DNA of 64,000 nt from Isoetes taiwanensis (GCA_021234155.1 JAJEKV010000026.1:5025183-5089182), one strand, 5' to 3'. Shown: positions 13,010-23,829, counted from the first letter of the stretch. Notes: generated by a model not told the origin, from the sequence alone. A program made the numbers and translations.

Positions 13010-13860
13010 ATTTAAAATATAATCATAAATAACCTTTACCTATCCTTATCAGAATTACTGAGCGTTCTTGACAGAACATTACAACATCATGAGCATTTCT
13101 TAGCGGTCTAAAACTCTTCTTCAATATTTCATGTGTAAGTGCTCTTTTAATCACTGCCCCTACCCCATCATGTTCACCTACAAGAACCAAGAAAAAAGGG
13201 GAAAATAAGGAAAAAGAAAAAAAGAAAAAAAAGATTACATTGAAAACATACAATCTAAGTAAATAAATTGTGTCGAAATACCTTTCCCATGATAAGAGGC
13301 AAAGTAATTCCAGTTAAATGGAATACTAGTGCTCGTAAAAAATCTACCAATGAAGAAAAATGTTCTTGCATCCTTGAATTGATGTGAGCAACCATCTAAC
13401 CACATCACATGGTTGGTGTACTTCACATTTTTTCTCGACGTAAACCGAAAGCATGCTTATTAAGGAAATGTTGGACAAAAGAGTATCATGTTCTTTGTCA
13501 TCTAAAACATAGAAGTGAGCCTCCTTGATTATGTTCCTGTCACACTTATATAATTCTCTTGAACCTCTGCAGCAGTTGCATGTTCGGACGTGATGTGCAC
13601 CAGTATTGTACATTGATCATTCCTCTAATGCAAACTTTGGATCTCTTGCTATATTTTAAATGTGTAATTCTCAGCAAAGTCTATTACTGATACAACTGTG
13701 TCTTTTGGAAATGTGGCTAAGCAGTCCCTAAATTGTTTAGCCTGCCATCTAGCTTCATAATTGTGGGGAATAAAATCTGTCAGCACATTCTTTGCATACT
13801 TCAAGACATCAATAGTAGTACTTGTTGTACATGATCTTAACAATTGGTTTTGGTACTACT
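13010..13860 (-). pseudogene. Transposase-like protein with DFAEN / DGC-QFK / HGKG motifs, broken
   Basis: Reading down the minus strand, three frames give in order: 'ARWQAKQFRDCL' and 'VVSVIDFAENYTFK' (about 13760-13650), 'EIQSLHW', 'TILVHI', 'HFYVLDDKEHDTLL' (about 13510), 'VMWLDGCSHQFKDARTFFF' (about 13400-13340), 'WNYFASYHGKG' (about 13300-13283), then 'EHDGVGAVIKRALTHEILKK' (about 13173-13115). The last two are joined by an intron with a GGAAAG/GTATTT donor and a TTCTTGTAG/GTGAAC acceptor. From memory, the motif set matches a repeated, uncharacterised protein family of plants and animals whose acidic residues (D in DFAEN, D in DGC) suggest a DDE-type nuclease. I cannot name the superfamily. 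Frameshifts after TFK and around 13440 make it a pseudogene; the N-terminus is missing. Confidence 0.5.
13178..13283 (-). other. Intron of the transposase-like pseudogene
   Basis: The donor GTATTTC follows GGAAAG and the acceptor is TTCTTGTAG. Splicing restores the phase HGKG-EHDG. A pyrimidine run (minus-strand sense, TTTTTCTTTTTTTC) precedes the acceptor. This was seen by eye; borders are good to a few bases. It shows that the copy came from DNA and is not a processed retrocopy. Confidence 0.5.
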
Positions 13861-13885
13861 TTCAAACCTCCTTTTCCATCAGATT

Positions 13886-13887
<2 letters not shown>

Positions 13888-13916
<29 letters not shown>

Positions 13917-14640
13917 GAAGGTAAGGTTGCTGCTTTTTATTGATATAAAAGTTACATACAAACAGCGTATTGTCTAGTACTATAGACTTCCCTCTACATC
14001 TTCTCCGATTGGATACTACAGGAGTGGAAGCCAATTTCCTAGACTCAAAAGGCCCTCATAGCCAAATGGAAGAATTATAACATAACAAGTACAGTAGAAA
14101 ATAGGTACAAAACTGCCCCAAATAAAAGCAGCTCTTCTCCCATGCATCCACTACACTTGCCTTCAAAAAACCTGGCCCTATGATTAGAAATATAAGCACA
14201 TGCGTTGTGCTACAAGCAACTTGAGCTGAAGTGGAGATAAAGCACGGATACAATACTTGGCCAGATGTTGACACTCGATGAAGCCCACCCCGAAATCAGC
14301 AGCTGCATTGTTGCAGAACGCAACAACAAAACTGCCTCTGAATATTAACATCTGTGCCTAGCCCATATGCATCTAACCCAACTGGATCTTGTCAAAACCA
14401 TTGGGCCAAGAATGGGATGGTCCAAGAGCCCTCCCCCTCTGGTACCCCATGGCCTTATCAGAACTACTACTAAAATCACCTACAAACAAACAAAGCATCC
14501 CTTGGCTGGGACAAAGGAGCACGGGCCAAACTGGTGCCCAACAACAACTTTCAGAATAAGAGAAGCCTCCAATCATGTCCAAGAGAAAAGACCATGCAAT
14601 TATTACAATCTCCTATAGATCACAGATTGGTACTGCCCAA
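13888..14640 (-). mobile_element. Poly(A)-tailed retroposon, 3' part
   Basis: A T run of about 28 (13888-13916) is, on the minus strand, a poly(A) tail. It is preceded by TATCAATAAAAAGC, a good AATAAA signal some 20 nt upstream. The minus-strand body extends upward through at least 14640 and carries several stops. It is either a 3' untranslated region of a LINE (a second LINE family is present at 31.0-31.5 and 63.3-64.0 kb) or a processed transcript. The tail lies against the N-terminal side of the transposase-like pseudogene, which it may have truncated. Confidence 0.5.
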
Positions 14641-16236
14641 TGGCCATATTCCAAACCATAAAGCACACCTCGAGTATTGTTCATCAGAATAGCCATCAAG
14701 AAGGTACAAATCTAAGCTATTTCAACTCGCTTTCTTAATAAGAATGGACTTCAAACAAAGGACTATCAAAAGGCCTATAGTGACCTCTCACTCGCCTCTT
14801 CTTATGCATGATACAATACTATAGGGTGTCTATCCATTTAGAGATGTCCACGTACAAGCAATGAAGTACCCTCCTAAAGATATTCATGTATGAGGCTCTC
14901 CATAAATGGATAAGACAACAACCTTCTTCTTGCATATACAAATACTATAGCTGCAAAGGCCATTATTGGTGTGTTCCCATGCAATACTGCCCATCTTATT
15001 TGGGAAGCTAGAATCTTAAGAAGCCATCCAAAGGATGCAAACTTGACATATCAATTCTCGATTCAATGTAGAGGGAGCAAACTATATGGACTGGAAAGTT
15101 ATTAGGACAACCAGCTAGGAAGAACGTGAAGAACAGTAGCCAGCGGCACAAAGTAAAAGGGATGGAAAGAGAGAATACAAGTGACACTATACAAGATAGA
15201 AAAACCTAGGAAAACTGAATATTAGGCATGGAGAGCAAAACCTGAACAAGTGGAGCAAATGGAAACAAACAAGATGAGCAGAGCTGTGACAAAACCAAAA
15301 CAAAGGCAAATAAGGGAAAAAAAACGAATGGAAAGGTGAGAAGATGCAGGAGTAGAGGTTTCGAAAATCAGATCTGCTCAATGTAAATGGATCTGTAAAG
15401 AAAATAAAACCCCAAATGGATCTACGGAAGGGAAAGAAAGATACGAAATAAAAATGGTAAAGCCCCAAATGGATCTACAGGAAAATAAAACCCTAGATGG
15501 ATCTACAAGAAAAACAAGAATGGGGCGACAGATCTCTAAAAGAAGTAAGAGCAAATGACAGATCTACAAGAACTATGGACAGAATAAGAAAGCTCGCTGA
15601 AAAGGACATACCCTTCACGATCCTTAAGATGAAGACAGGGAAAAAAAAGGGGCGGCAAAGTGCATCCCAAACCACAGTCTTCAAGTTCTTCCAAAGCATT
15701 CTGTAAACCTGTTTGATGTCTGCAAGGATTTCGGCAAGGGCCAAAAGCCCCTGCCTCACACATTTTCCTTAGGGCGGCCATCGTTTATCGCGGCCCGTTA
15801 TCGGCCCGATATCAATCCTCCCATTTCTTCATTCTCCTTAGATGGTTCAAACACCTGTAATTTTCTATAAAACCCAAAAATGTTCAATGTCCTTTGTGCA
15901 CTTGGTGTTATTAAAGGTAGCATGCAATTTAACACGTATCTTTGCACATTTATCATGAACTACTCAATTAGCTGTCCTTGAATTTTGTCAGTACAAATGC
16001 TCTTTTAAATTGACAACATGAATGTGCCCTCATTATCAAAGCAGTTCCCGACATCCATGTCATAGAATAACAATTGGAACATTTGTTTGATAGAAAGACA
16101 AGGAGAACAGTTGTTTGATCAGATGACTCCATTTAAACTTTTACTCTCAACATCATGGGACAATTAAGGTCCTATTGCACCCCCATTTAAGCACTGCATT
16201 GCCACAAGGTTTGCGGAAACACATGCCTCTACATAT
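14641..16236. other. Unassigned; short repeats near 15.4 kb
   Basis: No protein is supported. Around 15404-15520 a motif of the type CCCAAATGGATCTAC followed by GGAA/AAAATAAAACCC recurs three times in about 110 bp. The segment runs up to Helitron-like end 2 and may be its body. Confidence 0.35.
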
Positions 16237-16266
16237 GCGCAGCAACACCGGGCACACGTTTACTAG
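16237..16266 (+). mobile_element. Helitron-like 3' terminus 2
   Basis: GCGCAGC-AAC-ACCGGGC (16237-16253) aligns with the hairpin of end 1, but its left arm has decayed. It is followed by ACACGTTTA and CTAG (16263-16266), then T. Its similarity to the other two ends of the family supports the call more than the weakened hairpin does. Confidence 0.5.
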
Positions 16267-17221
16267 TTACAATTTAAGATACTCTAGCGTATGCAAACAA
16301 CAATCCAGTTGAAGACAAGCCATGCACTATACATGTATCTCTATATTATAACTCTTGATAAAAGAAGTGGCGACCTAATCTCCTGGTATTGTAACTATTG
16401 GAAAAAGAGTGGCCACCTAACCCCAACGAAGTGAAGCATATGGACCCCTCAGACAATGTATAATTTTCTTCAAAAATTTCAAAGCAACAACATAAACAAG
16501 GTTTGCTAATGAAGATTTTGCTCACAACCAAAAATCAAATCATGAATTGTCTCTATATAGATGCCGATGCTGAGGGGACCAGTCATTCTTCAAGACTAGG
16601 TCAATTCTAGAAGACCTTGGTAGGCAACATTGGTGTGAAGGTCAAAGGCAACTCATCTTCAAAGTCAACACAACGCATTTGAGGTTAAACTTGCTGAAGG
16701 TACTAAATTTGTGGTCAAACATTCGATCAAGGCATGATTCTAGAAGACTCTAGGTTGAGAAGATTGGAAGACACTCATTTAAAATTTAGAAATTACAAGA
16801 AATTTATTGCCCACTCACAATTTGGAAAATTGTGTGAATCTGGAATAGTCCGTGGTATATTCCCCTCCCAAATGCCCTTCTTGCAAGAAAGTTGTGTGGT
16901 ATGCCCGCCTCCCGAACGCTCTTCCTGCAAATTTAGAATGGTGTGAAGATTTAATGTATGCCTGCCAAAGTTGAATTTAAGTTTTGAAGCATATAAGAAG
17001 ACCTTGGAACCTTGGTGCTAAAGCTTGGGGATTAACCTTTACCATAACATACTACAATTGTTGAGCGTGTTGATCTAATGCATTGGTTCCATTCTATGCT
17101 ATTCGACAATAGATTCAAAACTTAATGCCATACTTTTGCTTTAAGTCACCGTATTGAGGGAAATGGACTCAATGAAAATTCCCTTCTCGAATTGGAACTC
17201 TGGGTGCTTTGCAATGCTAGA
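16267..17221. other. Unassigned DNA
   Basis: I see no gene, long repeat or element border. The short open frame at 16734-16946 has no recognisable domain and no supporting context. Confidence 0.35.
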
Positions 17222-17227
17222 CATTAT

Positions 17228-17470
17228 TTGTAAGGAAGGAAGGAAGGAAGGAATGAAGGAAGGAAGGAAGGAAGGAAGTATATTTTAATGTCCGCAGAGG
17301 CCAAACTTGACCTATGAGATGGTACATGCAGTACACAAAGCAGATAAAACCACACCAAAAAGACAAATGCTACTATACAATGTGTCCCTACTACTGGAAT
17401 GAAAAAAACCCCACATGGGAGGAAAAACCCTGGTAGTAGGCTCTTAGAAAACAATGGTGTGTGCACTTTA
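17228..17470 (-). mobile_element. LINE-1 family, 3' end (copy C) with (TTCC)n tail
   Basis: On the minus strand the 3' end reads GGCCTCTGCGGACATTAAAA followed by TATACTTCC repeats (plus-strand GGAA repeats at about 17231-17278). The GGCCTC.G.GGACxxTAAAA block is the conserved 3' terminus also seen in copies A, B, D and G. Only about 190 bp of element precedes it, so the copy is strongly 5'-truncated. Confidence 0.7.
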
Positions 17471-17997
17471 ACAACGCAAACAAAATAGGTGTAGATAGCA
17501 TTAATTAGCTAATTAATTGTCATATGTTAGCAAAGAATTACCTAAGGGATATTTATTCAATTTTTCAAGCAATGAGAATATGAAAGATCTGCAAGTCATT
17601 TGCATGACTTCAAAATTAAAGCTATTATTGGAAGAGCATGTTCAACATGTCAATTTCAAATCTTCAAAGTTCTCTTCATTCAAAAAATGTAAATACATTC
17701 AGTGCTAAAGCACTCCCATCGAACACGTATTGCATCAAAGTTCTGCGATAGTGTATAGCAAATTTACATCATAATTCATATCTGCCTGAACTTGCAACTC
17801 TTAAACGAAAAGGTTAGACAGAAATCACAAAGTAGTATATACATGCGTACAACAAACCATTCGAAAGGGCCAATAAGCTGCTTGTTTTAAAGCAGAACCA
17901 TCCTTTCCAGTTACCAAAACCTCTGAAGCGCACATTCCAGCACAGAAGCTCAAACCTTTTTATCTCTGATCAACTGCTTGAACTGATGCAGAAAGGA
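17471..17997. other. Unassigned AT-rich DNA
   Basis: No gene or repeat recognised. Confidence 0.3.
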
Positions 17998-18009
17998 GTA
18001 ATATCAATT

Positions 18010-18131
18010 TAAAACGAGCCTGATTCCATGATATGAAACTCGGACGCTAAAGATCCGCTGGATCTGTTATTCGCCATTGATAAGATGATATACTGGGTCG
18101 ACTTAACTTTGGCAAGCTCCTGATGCAAGCC
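18010..18131 (-). other. Possible terminal exon of an unknown gene
   Basis: After a minus-strand acceptor-like TTCTTGTGCAG the frame reads 'GLHQELAKVKSTQYIILSM', then 'ANNRSSGSLASEF', and stops after ESGSF. The composition is protein-like, and the first part could form a helix. No family is recognised and no upstream exon could be joined, so this is a weak call. Helitron-like end 3 lies 280 bp upstream. Confidence 0.25.
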
Positions 18132-18409
18132 CCTGCACAAGAAAAATAATAAGGAAAAATGTATATGCCTTGGCTGCCGCTGTTTATTATTATTGCCATA
18201 GCTGGTGCTGTGGTTTGCTTATGTCTCAGTTACAACACCAGGCAATATCCTTGTTATGTCGCTCATGATTGATCCGCTTGGGCTTGCAAATGGATTGGCA
18301 AAAAAAACAAAATCGCCATCTAAAAACTCTCGCGGCTAAGTAAACTCGCGTGCCCGGTGATTATGCGACGTATGCAGTGTAAAACGCCCTAGTCTCTATT
18401 AATTACTAA

Positions 18410-18440
18410 CTAGTAATGGGTGCCCAAGCGTTCTTTGGGC
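18410..18440 (-). mobile_element. Helitron-like 3' terminus 3 (reverse orientation)
   Basis: Read on the minus strand: GCCCAA (18440-18435), a 7-nt loop, TTGGGC (18427-18422), ACCCATTA, then CTAG ending at 18410 and followed by T. The tail after the hairpin (GGGCACC-ATTACTAG) is nearly the same as in end 1. The element body would extend to higher coordinates, over the polypyrimidine tract; its 5' end was not found. Confidence 0.55.
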
Positions 18441-18489
18441 ATAAGTTGAAACGTAATAAATGCTTTGGGATGCAATTGAGAAAAATCCC

Positions 18490-20262
18490 TTTCCCTTTCC
18501 TTTCCCTTTCCCTTTCCCTTTTTGCTCTATCCCGCATTTTTTCATTTTTCTTATTTTCTCTATTTTTTTTCTTTTCTTTTTTTTTTCGTCTTTCTCACAT
18601 GTTTCCTTGTTTTCCCATCCCTTTCCTTCCCCTTCCCTTGTTCCAGATAACCTTTTTCCCTTCCCTTTTTGCTCCTTTCTCCACCTTTTCCTCTTCTCTT
18701 TTTCTTTGCCCTTTTCCCTTCCCCTTTCTCTTTTTTTTATGCCTTCTCTTTTCCCCACTTTTTCCATGTCTTCCCTTTTTCTCAACCTTTTACTCTTTTA
18801 AGCCCTTTTCCATTTTTTTTTCCCTTCTCTTTTCCTCCTTTTTCCCTCTTTTTCCTCCTTTTTTTTTTTGTGCCCTTTTCCCTTCCATTTTCTTTTCTCC
18901 CTCCGTTTTCCATGCCCCTTTTACCTTCCCTTTTTCCATCTCCTCACCCTTTCCCTCTTTCCCTCTCCGTGGACGTTAAAAAAAACTATTCTATTCTATT
19001 CTATTCTATTCTATTCTATTCTATTCTATTCTATTCTTTTCCATGTTCCCTTTTTCTCTTCCCCTTTTCCATTTTCCTCATTTCCTTTTTCCCATGCCTC
19101 TCTCTCTTTCCCCCCTTTTCCATTCTTTTTTCTTTTCTATTTCCCTTTTCCCATGCCCTTTTTCCCACCCTTTTTCCTCTTTCTATTTTTCCCGTGCTTC
19201 CTTTTCCTCCTTTTCCCACCCTTTCCCTCTTCGGAACAATTTTCCCTTCTTTCAACCCTTCCTTTTTCTTTTTCTCTTTTCCTTTCCTCATGTCCTTTTC
19301 CTTTCCCTCCCCTCCCATCACCCCCTGCTTCCCTTTCCCTTTCCTTTTTTTTTTCCTTTTTCTTGATGGATTTTTTCTTTCCGTTTTCCTCCTTTGCCGA
19401 TCCTTTTCCTGTGCACTTTTTTCCCTTCCTTTCCTTTTCATTTTCCCTTTTTCCATGCCTTTTGCACATTTATTTTATTCTCTTATTTCCTATACCCATT
19501 TTCCTCTTTTCCCCACCCTTTCTCTCTTGCCCTTTTTCTTTTCCTTTTTTTTTTTTTTCCCTTTCTTCACCATTTCCTCTTCCCTTTTCTCTCATGCCCT
19601 TCCCCTTCCCTTTTCTCGTTTCCCTCTTTCTTTTTTCCTTATGACCTTACCCAGGTTCCCTTTCCCTTTTTCCCTTTCCTTTTCTTTCTTCTCACTTTCC
19701 CTTTTTCTATGCCCCTTTTCTTTTCCCCTCTCCCCATCCTTTTCTTGTTTCCCCTTGTCCCTTCCCTTTTCCTCATTTTTCCAACCTTTCACTCTTCCCC
19801 TTTGCTTGATGCATTTTTTCCCTTCCTTTTCCTCTCTTTTTTTTTCCTTTTTTCCTATGCCATTTGTCCTTCATTTTTCCTCTTTCCTCAACGCTTCTCT
19901 TTTCCCCCTTTTCCCATGCTCCTTCCTTTTCCCATAACTTTTTTTTCTCCCGCCCTTTTCCATGATTTTTTTCCTCCTTCATTTTCTCCTTTTTTCAACC
20001 TTTTCCTCTTTCCTTTTTTTTTTCATGCCCTTTCCATTTACCTTTTCCACTTTATCTCTTCCTCCTTCCCTCGTGCCCTTTTCCCAGGTTCCCTTTCCCT
20101 TTTTCGTTTTTCATGCCTTTTTCTCTTCTCTTATCCCCACCCTTTTCCCTTTTCCTTTTACCATTTTCCCTTTTCGCCATGCCTTTTTGCCCTTCACATT
20201 CTCTCTATCCACTTCCCTTTTCCTTTTCCTTTTCCCCCTTTTCATTTACCCTTTCCCCTTAA
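18490..20262. repeat. 1.77-kb polypyrimidine/polypurine tract
   Basis: The plus strand is almost only T and C, in units such as CCCTTTTCC and CCATGCC, with few purines. It opens with CCCTTTCC repeats (about 18490-18520) and loosely repeats TTCCCATGCC-type words, so it behaves as a degenerate minisatellite. All long open frames here (F/P/S-rich on plus, K/E/G/R-rich on minus) follow from the base bias and are not genes. Such a mirror-like tract can form triplex (H-DNA) structures; that is inference. Confidence 0.9.
18962..19036 (+). mobile_element. LINE-1 family 3' end (copy B) with (TATTC)n tail, inside the tract
   Basis: CTCCGTGGACGTTAAAAAAAAC is the LINE-1 family terminus also seen at 59.55 kb, directly followed by about ten TATTC units. 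Only about 20 bp of element remains before the tail. The tail then passes without a break into TTTTCC-type pyrimidine sequence. Confidence 0.6.
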
Positions 20263-20590
20263 GAGAGCGAAGCATGACCAATCACAGTGTTGGTAAGTCG
20301 TGCAATAAATCTAGGCCTTCGGATGCATCCAGATGATCTCGGCCATTCAAATTAGGGCTCGGTGCACTACTTACGGTATAACATTATAATATAAGATAAT
20401 TGCCAAAAGGCCTCCAAAATTCGTAGAGAACCAAGCAGTTTGCAGCCTCTAAGATACAACAAAAAAGCTCCACAGAATAGAATAGTCGTTTCAGCATGCA
20501 AGACATACACACGGAAAACTAGCATTGGAATGCGCTTATTTGGTGGGCAGAAGGAAGCCCGGACAAAAAAAGTTCAGGAACTCCTAATGA
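20263..20590. other. Unassigned spacer before the genic segment
   Basis: About 330 bp without recognised repeat or coding sequence. It may hold the 3' flank of the gene piece on the minus strand that follows. Confidence 0.3.
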
Positions 20591-20593
20591 TCG

Positions 20594-21400
20594 TCATGGG
20601 AAATCATCCATTTGACTAAAAGTCCAACTAGAGGAGAAGAGAAATACTTGTCTTTTGTCTTTTGCAGACACTCCATTTGTTCCCTCCGGCATGGGTAATT
20701 CTTGCCATAATCTTGACCCATTATTATTATCATTCACTCCAACATTTTCTCCTTCCACGATATTCATTTCTGGGCGAATCATCCGGAGGTTCGATTTTTA
20801 AAGATGGCAGCGAATCTTCAACCTTAGGTTTCACATAAGCGTTTCCCTCCGAATTTGGAGATGAAGCATCAGAAATTGAAGGGACAGAGGTGCCAGAATC
20901 GGCATAAGATGAAGTTTCTTCAGATTCGACTTCAGTTTTAACAGTAAGCATGTGAGAAGGGGTTGCCGCAGAGCTGTTAGAGGAAGATCCTTGAGAAGTG
21001 GGAAGGTTTAGACGCGCGCAAGAACCGTAGAGAATTCTGGCAGCATTCATCTTTAGCTGCTTCGTGAGCGATAGGATAAGTTCCAAGCCATAACCGAGCG
21101 CCTCTGTTTGGCTCCCATATTTTAGAAACCCATTTGCCTCAAGTCCGCTGCCGAACACAGCAGTCTCCAGTATAGAGCTCAATCTAAAGGAAGGCATGAG
21201 TTAAAAGGAAACTTAAATTCAAAACGAGGGAGGTAATTTCTTATGATACTTGCCTTCGAAGGCAAGCAAAGAATAAAAAGCGCATACGAATTTGGTTGCA
21301 TAAGTCAATTCCCAGTTCCTTGCCTTGGAGGGAAAGCTTCCAATCTCTTATCCCGAGAATTTCACCGGATGAAGACACCTCAATGTTAGAAACGTAATCA
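20594..21400 (-). CDS. Unidentified plant gene piece, at least two exons
   Basis: The larger exon (about 21188 down to 20730) encodes '[19 protein letters not shown]' followed by '[20 protein letters not shown]' and a serine/glutamate-rich tail with '[19 protein letters not shown]' and '[20 protein letters not shown]'. A likely acceptor TTCCTTTAG lies at about 21189. Upstream an open stretch '[20 protein letters not shown]' (about 21365-21250) ends near a GTATCA donor. The paired K-x-E runs resemble sumoylation-type sites, which would fit a nuclear protein. I do not recognise the family. No start codon or 5' exons were found before the AVT3-like gene upstream, so it may be a partial gene or one whose borders I misjudge. 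A further minus frame to 20594 could be the last part. Confidence 0.4.
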
Positions 21401-21811
21401 GGATAACCAAAATTTGCCAAGTGTCACTCATATAGCCAAAGAATAAAAGAATCGAATCTTTCTACAATCATTATATATGTTTAGATAGTGTGGAAGGACA
21501 AATAAGGAACTAATGCTAAAAGCACAAATAATGAGCTTGAATGACTACAAACATTGCATAATTTCAAATATACATTGCTCCTTTACTAGAGCTTCCTTTT
21601 GGCAAAGTTAATTACATTGATAAAAGACAATGAATTATGGCCCATATGAGTAAGTGTGCCACTGAGACTTTGACACAAGTTCTCATTAAGAACCAACAAT
21701 CTTATTAACAACAAATTACATCTTAATAGATACACTTGTATGTAATGGACCTCTCCACTTCTATTGAAACATATAAATATATCCCAAAGACAAACTAAGA
21801 AACTCTTCCCA

Positions 21812-23369
21812 TCAAAAAAACAAGGCCCGACATACTCCATAAACACAGAATATGATGCCTAAAAAAATAAGCAAAATATCTCCGGCCTTATGCGTCATGC
21901 TTATTTTATCGATATGAATTTGAAGATGAAAGAAAGTTGGAAAGACGAAGCAAAGTAATGCAGAGACTGTGCTTCCAACAAAAGCAATGAACACTGAAAA
22001 GCCTGGTACCAAAGTTGCCAGAACGGCAACTAATAATACAACTACTCCTCGAAGAGCATTGCTTAGCAAAATACACAAATTGTGAGGAGGTAGCTCTTGG
22101 AACCACTTCATCAATATTCTATTTTCAACAATCTCGTGCACTGGGTACATCATCATTGGAAAAGTGAAAAATAGCGAGATACATAATCCCAAGTTAACCA
22201 ATGCAGTAGACCAATGGTGTGGCAAATTCATCGTTATAATATCAGAGGTATCATCCCCAAATGCAAGGTAGCTAAGGAAGCCAAAGAGGACATAAACTAT
22301 TGTGATGAACACAAATGCAAGAAGAAGTATCTTCCAAAATTTCTCAGGCCTTTTCATTGAGGCTTTTAGAGGTAGAGTCATTGGAATTCCTCCATAGCAG
22401 TACATGCAAACCCCCAATGCGAACCAAAAGTCCTTGCCAGTGGCATAGGGATGAACATGACTAAAGCCTTGGTATTTACCAATATCATTTTTAAGAACAA
22501 TAGCCATGGCAAGCATATTACATACATTGGCACAAATGCTGAATGGAGCCAATGTAGCTAAGGAGTGTATCCATGAGAGAAATATTTGGAAGGGGACCAA
22601 CATGAGAACAACATAAGCATAAGAGACCGTAGGAACGATGGAGGAAAGGTTGTGGGAAATAAATATAAGGTAAGCAACACAACACCCAATTTGGCCAACA
22701 AGCAATGCAACTTCAACAAAATGCCGACCAAATCGAGGGATTAGGTATTCTCCAATATCACTGTAGGTGGAAATGTGATCCATACCTTGGGAGATCAAGG
22801 CTTGCTTACATCGAACCTGAAAGAATTTATGAAAAAACAGTCAATATCATGGTATGCTATCATGGTATAACACTTATTAGGACCTCTAAAGCCTGAGGAC
22901 TGTTAGAACCCTCAGGCTGGGTTCACATCCATGGAGCTTCGCCTCTGAGGTGCCTTGTTTTACCCTATGTAAATTGAGCAAGACCTATGACCGTGCTCGA
23001 AAAAAGGGGAGCCATTTTGCATGACTTTGTACATCTCGAGGGCGCATGTGAACCCAGCCTAATTAAGAACTCTTGCTAGAACCCTAATTAAGAACTCTAG
23101 AACGTAATTAGAGAAGTGTAGAACCCTAAAAACGAGAAAATGAGGAGGGATAGAAAACTTACAAGAAGGATCATGCAATAGTAATTAAGAGCTGCAGAAA
23201 TGAGTATGAAAGCTGAAGCCACAGCCCAGCCACTGGTTTTGTAGGCAAAAGGAAGACCCAAAACTCCGGTCCCGATCATGGAGGTGATAGCATTGGCTAA
23301 AGTTCGTATGGCCGAAGCGGTTCCTGCCTTCCTTCCCAGCAGAGGCATTTTTTCGTCCATGCCCGCCAT
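21812..23369 (-). CDS. AVT3-like: Vacuolar amino acid transporter, AVT3-like, two exons
   Basis: Exon 1 is 23369-23163 (69 codons) and exon 2 is 22816-21812, TGA at 21814-21812; together 403 residues. Borders are CTTCTT/GTAAGT and TTTCAG/GTTCGA, phase 0. The protein starts MAGMDEKMPLLGRKAGTASA and then has 'NAITSMIGTGVLGLPFAYK', the first helix of the AAAP/Aa_trans fold. It continues with 'YSDIGEYLIPRFGRHFVEVA', 'VSYAYVVLMLVPFQIFLSW', 'YCYGGIPMTLPLKASMKRPE', 'LFGFLSYLAFGDDTSDIITM' and 'LGLCISLFFTFPMMMYPVHE', about eleven membrane spans in all. Arabidopsis AVT3 proteins are tonoplast carriers exporting alanine and proline; that function is inferred here. Length is normal and no lesion is seen. 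The N-terminal MPLLG fits a dileucine-type vacuolar sorting signal. This is the only host gene in the window that looks functional. Confidence 0.88.
22817..23162 (-). other. Intron of the AVT3-like gene
   Basis: A 346-bp intron with GTAAGT donor and TTCTTTCAG acceptor, holding a MITE (22914-23060) that makes up over 40 percent of its length. Confidence 0.85.
22914..23060. mobile_element. 147-bp MITE in the transporter intron
   Basis: Perfect 15-bp terminal inverted repeats: AGGCTGGGTTCACAT at the left, ATGTGAACCCAGCCT at the right. The interior is non-coding. Taking the repeat as GGCTGG..., the flanking trinucleotides are TCA and TAA, close to the TWA target duplications of PIF/Harbinger (Tourist) elements. 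The superfamily is a guess. Confidence 0.75.
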
Positions 23370-23500
23370 GGCGTAAATCTTTTCTATCCCTGTGCCTAAT
23401 TTTCTAACTCTTTCCTATCCCTGTAGCTATTTTACGCTGGCTTGCATGCACCAGTTTCCTTTAGAAATATGCCTTTTTTATCTGCCCTGCTTGGCCTAGT

Positions 23501-23829
23501 TTGGGGAGCCTGCACTGTATTCCGGCATCAGAGCTGCCCAGTTTGACAGAACAAAAAAGAACTCACAGAACAACAGGATTTGAAGGATCAACATCCAAAG
23601 ATGAAGAAATAGGCTCTGCAGCATGCAGCAGGCAACAGCAGGAATGGGCTCAAGCTCCAACAGCCGGATTCACAGGCCCGGGCTTGGCTATGGCGGAGGC
23701 CATGGCGGAAGATTCGACCACGGCTATGGCGGAGGCTATGGCGGAAGATTCGACCACGACATAACATTTGGGCCGCAGATGGGAGATAACATCTTGAAAT
23801 CTATGGCTGGGATTAAAGCCTACAGCTAG
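23501..23829 (+). other. Open frames with 30-bp duplication; glycine-rich or degenerate
   Basis: One frame gives a glycine-rich 'GYGGGHGGRFDHGYGGGYGG' followed by RFDH, another 'AMAEAMAEDSTT'. The cause is a 30-bp tandem duplication (about 23692-23757: CTATGGCGGAGG, then CATGGCGGAAGATTCGACCA). The glycine-rich frame resembles a short plant glycine-rich protein, but no signal peptide, start context or second exon is clear. It lies upstream of the transporter on the opposite strand. Confidence 0.25.

Noticed and set aside
18399-20336. Many long open frames on both strands (up to 422 codons)
   Set aside because: They lie in a T/C-only tract; F/P/S-rich or K/E/G-rich translations follow from base bias.
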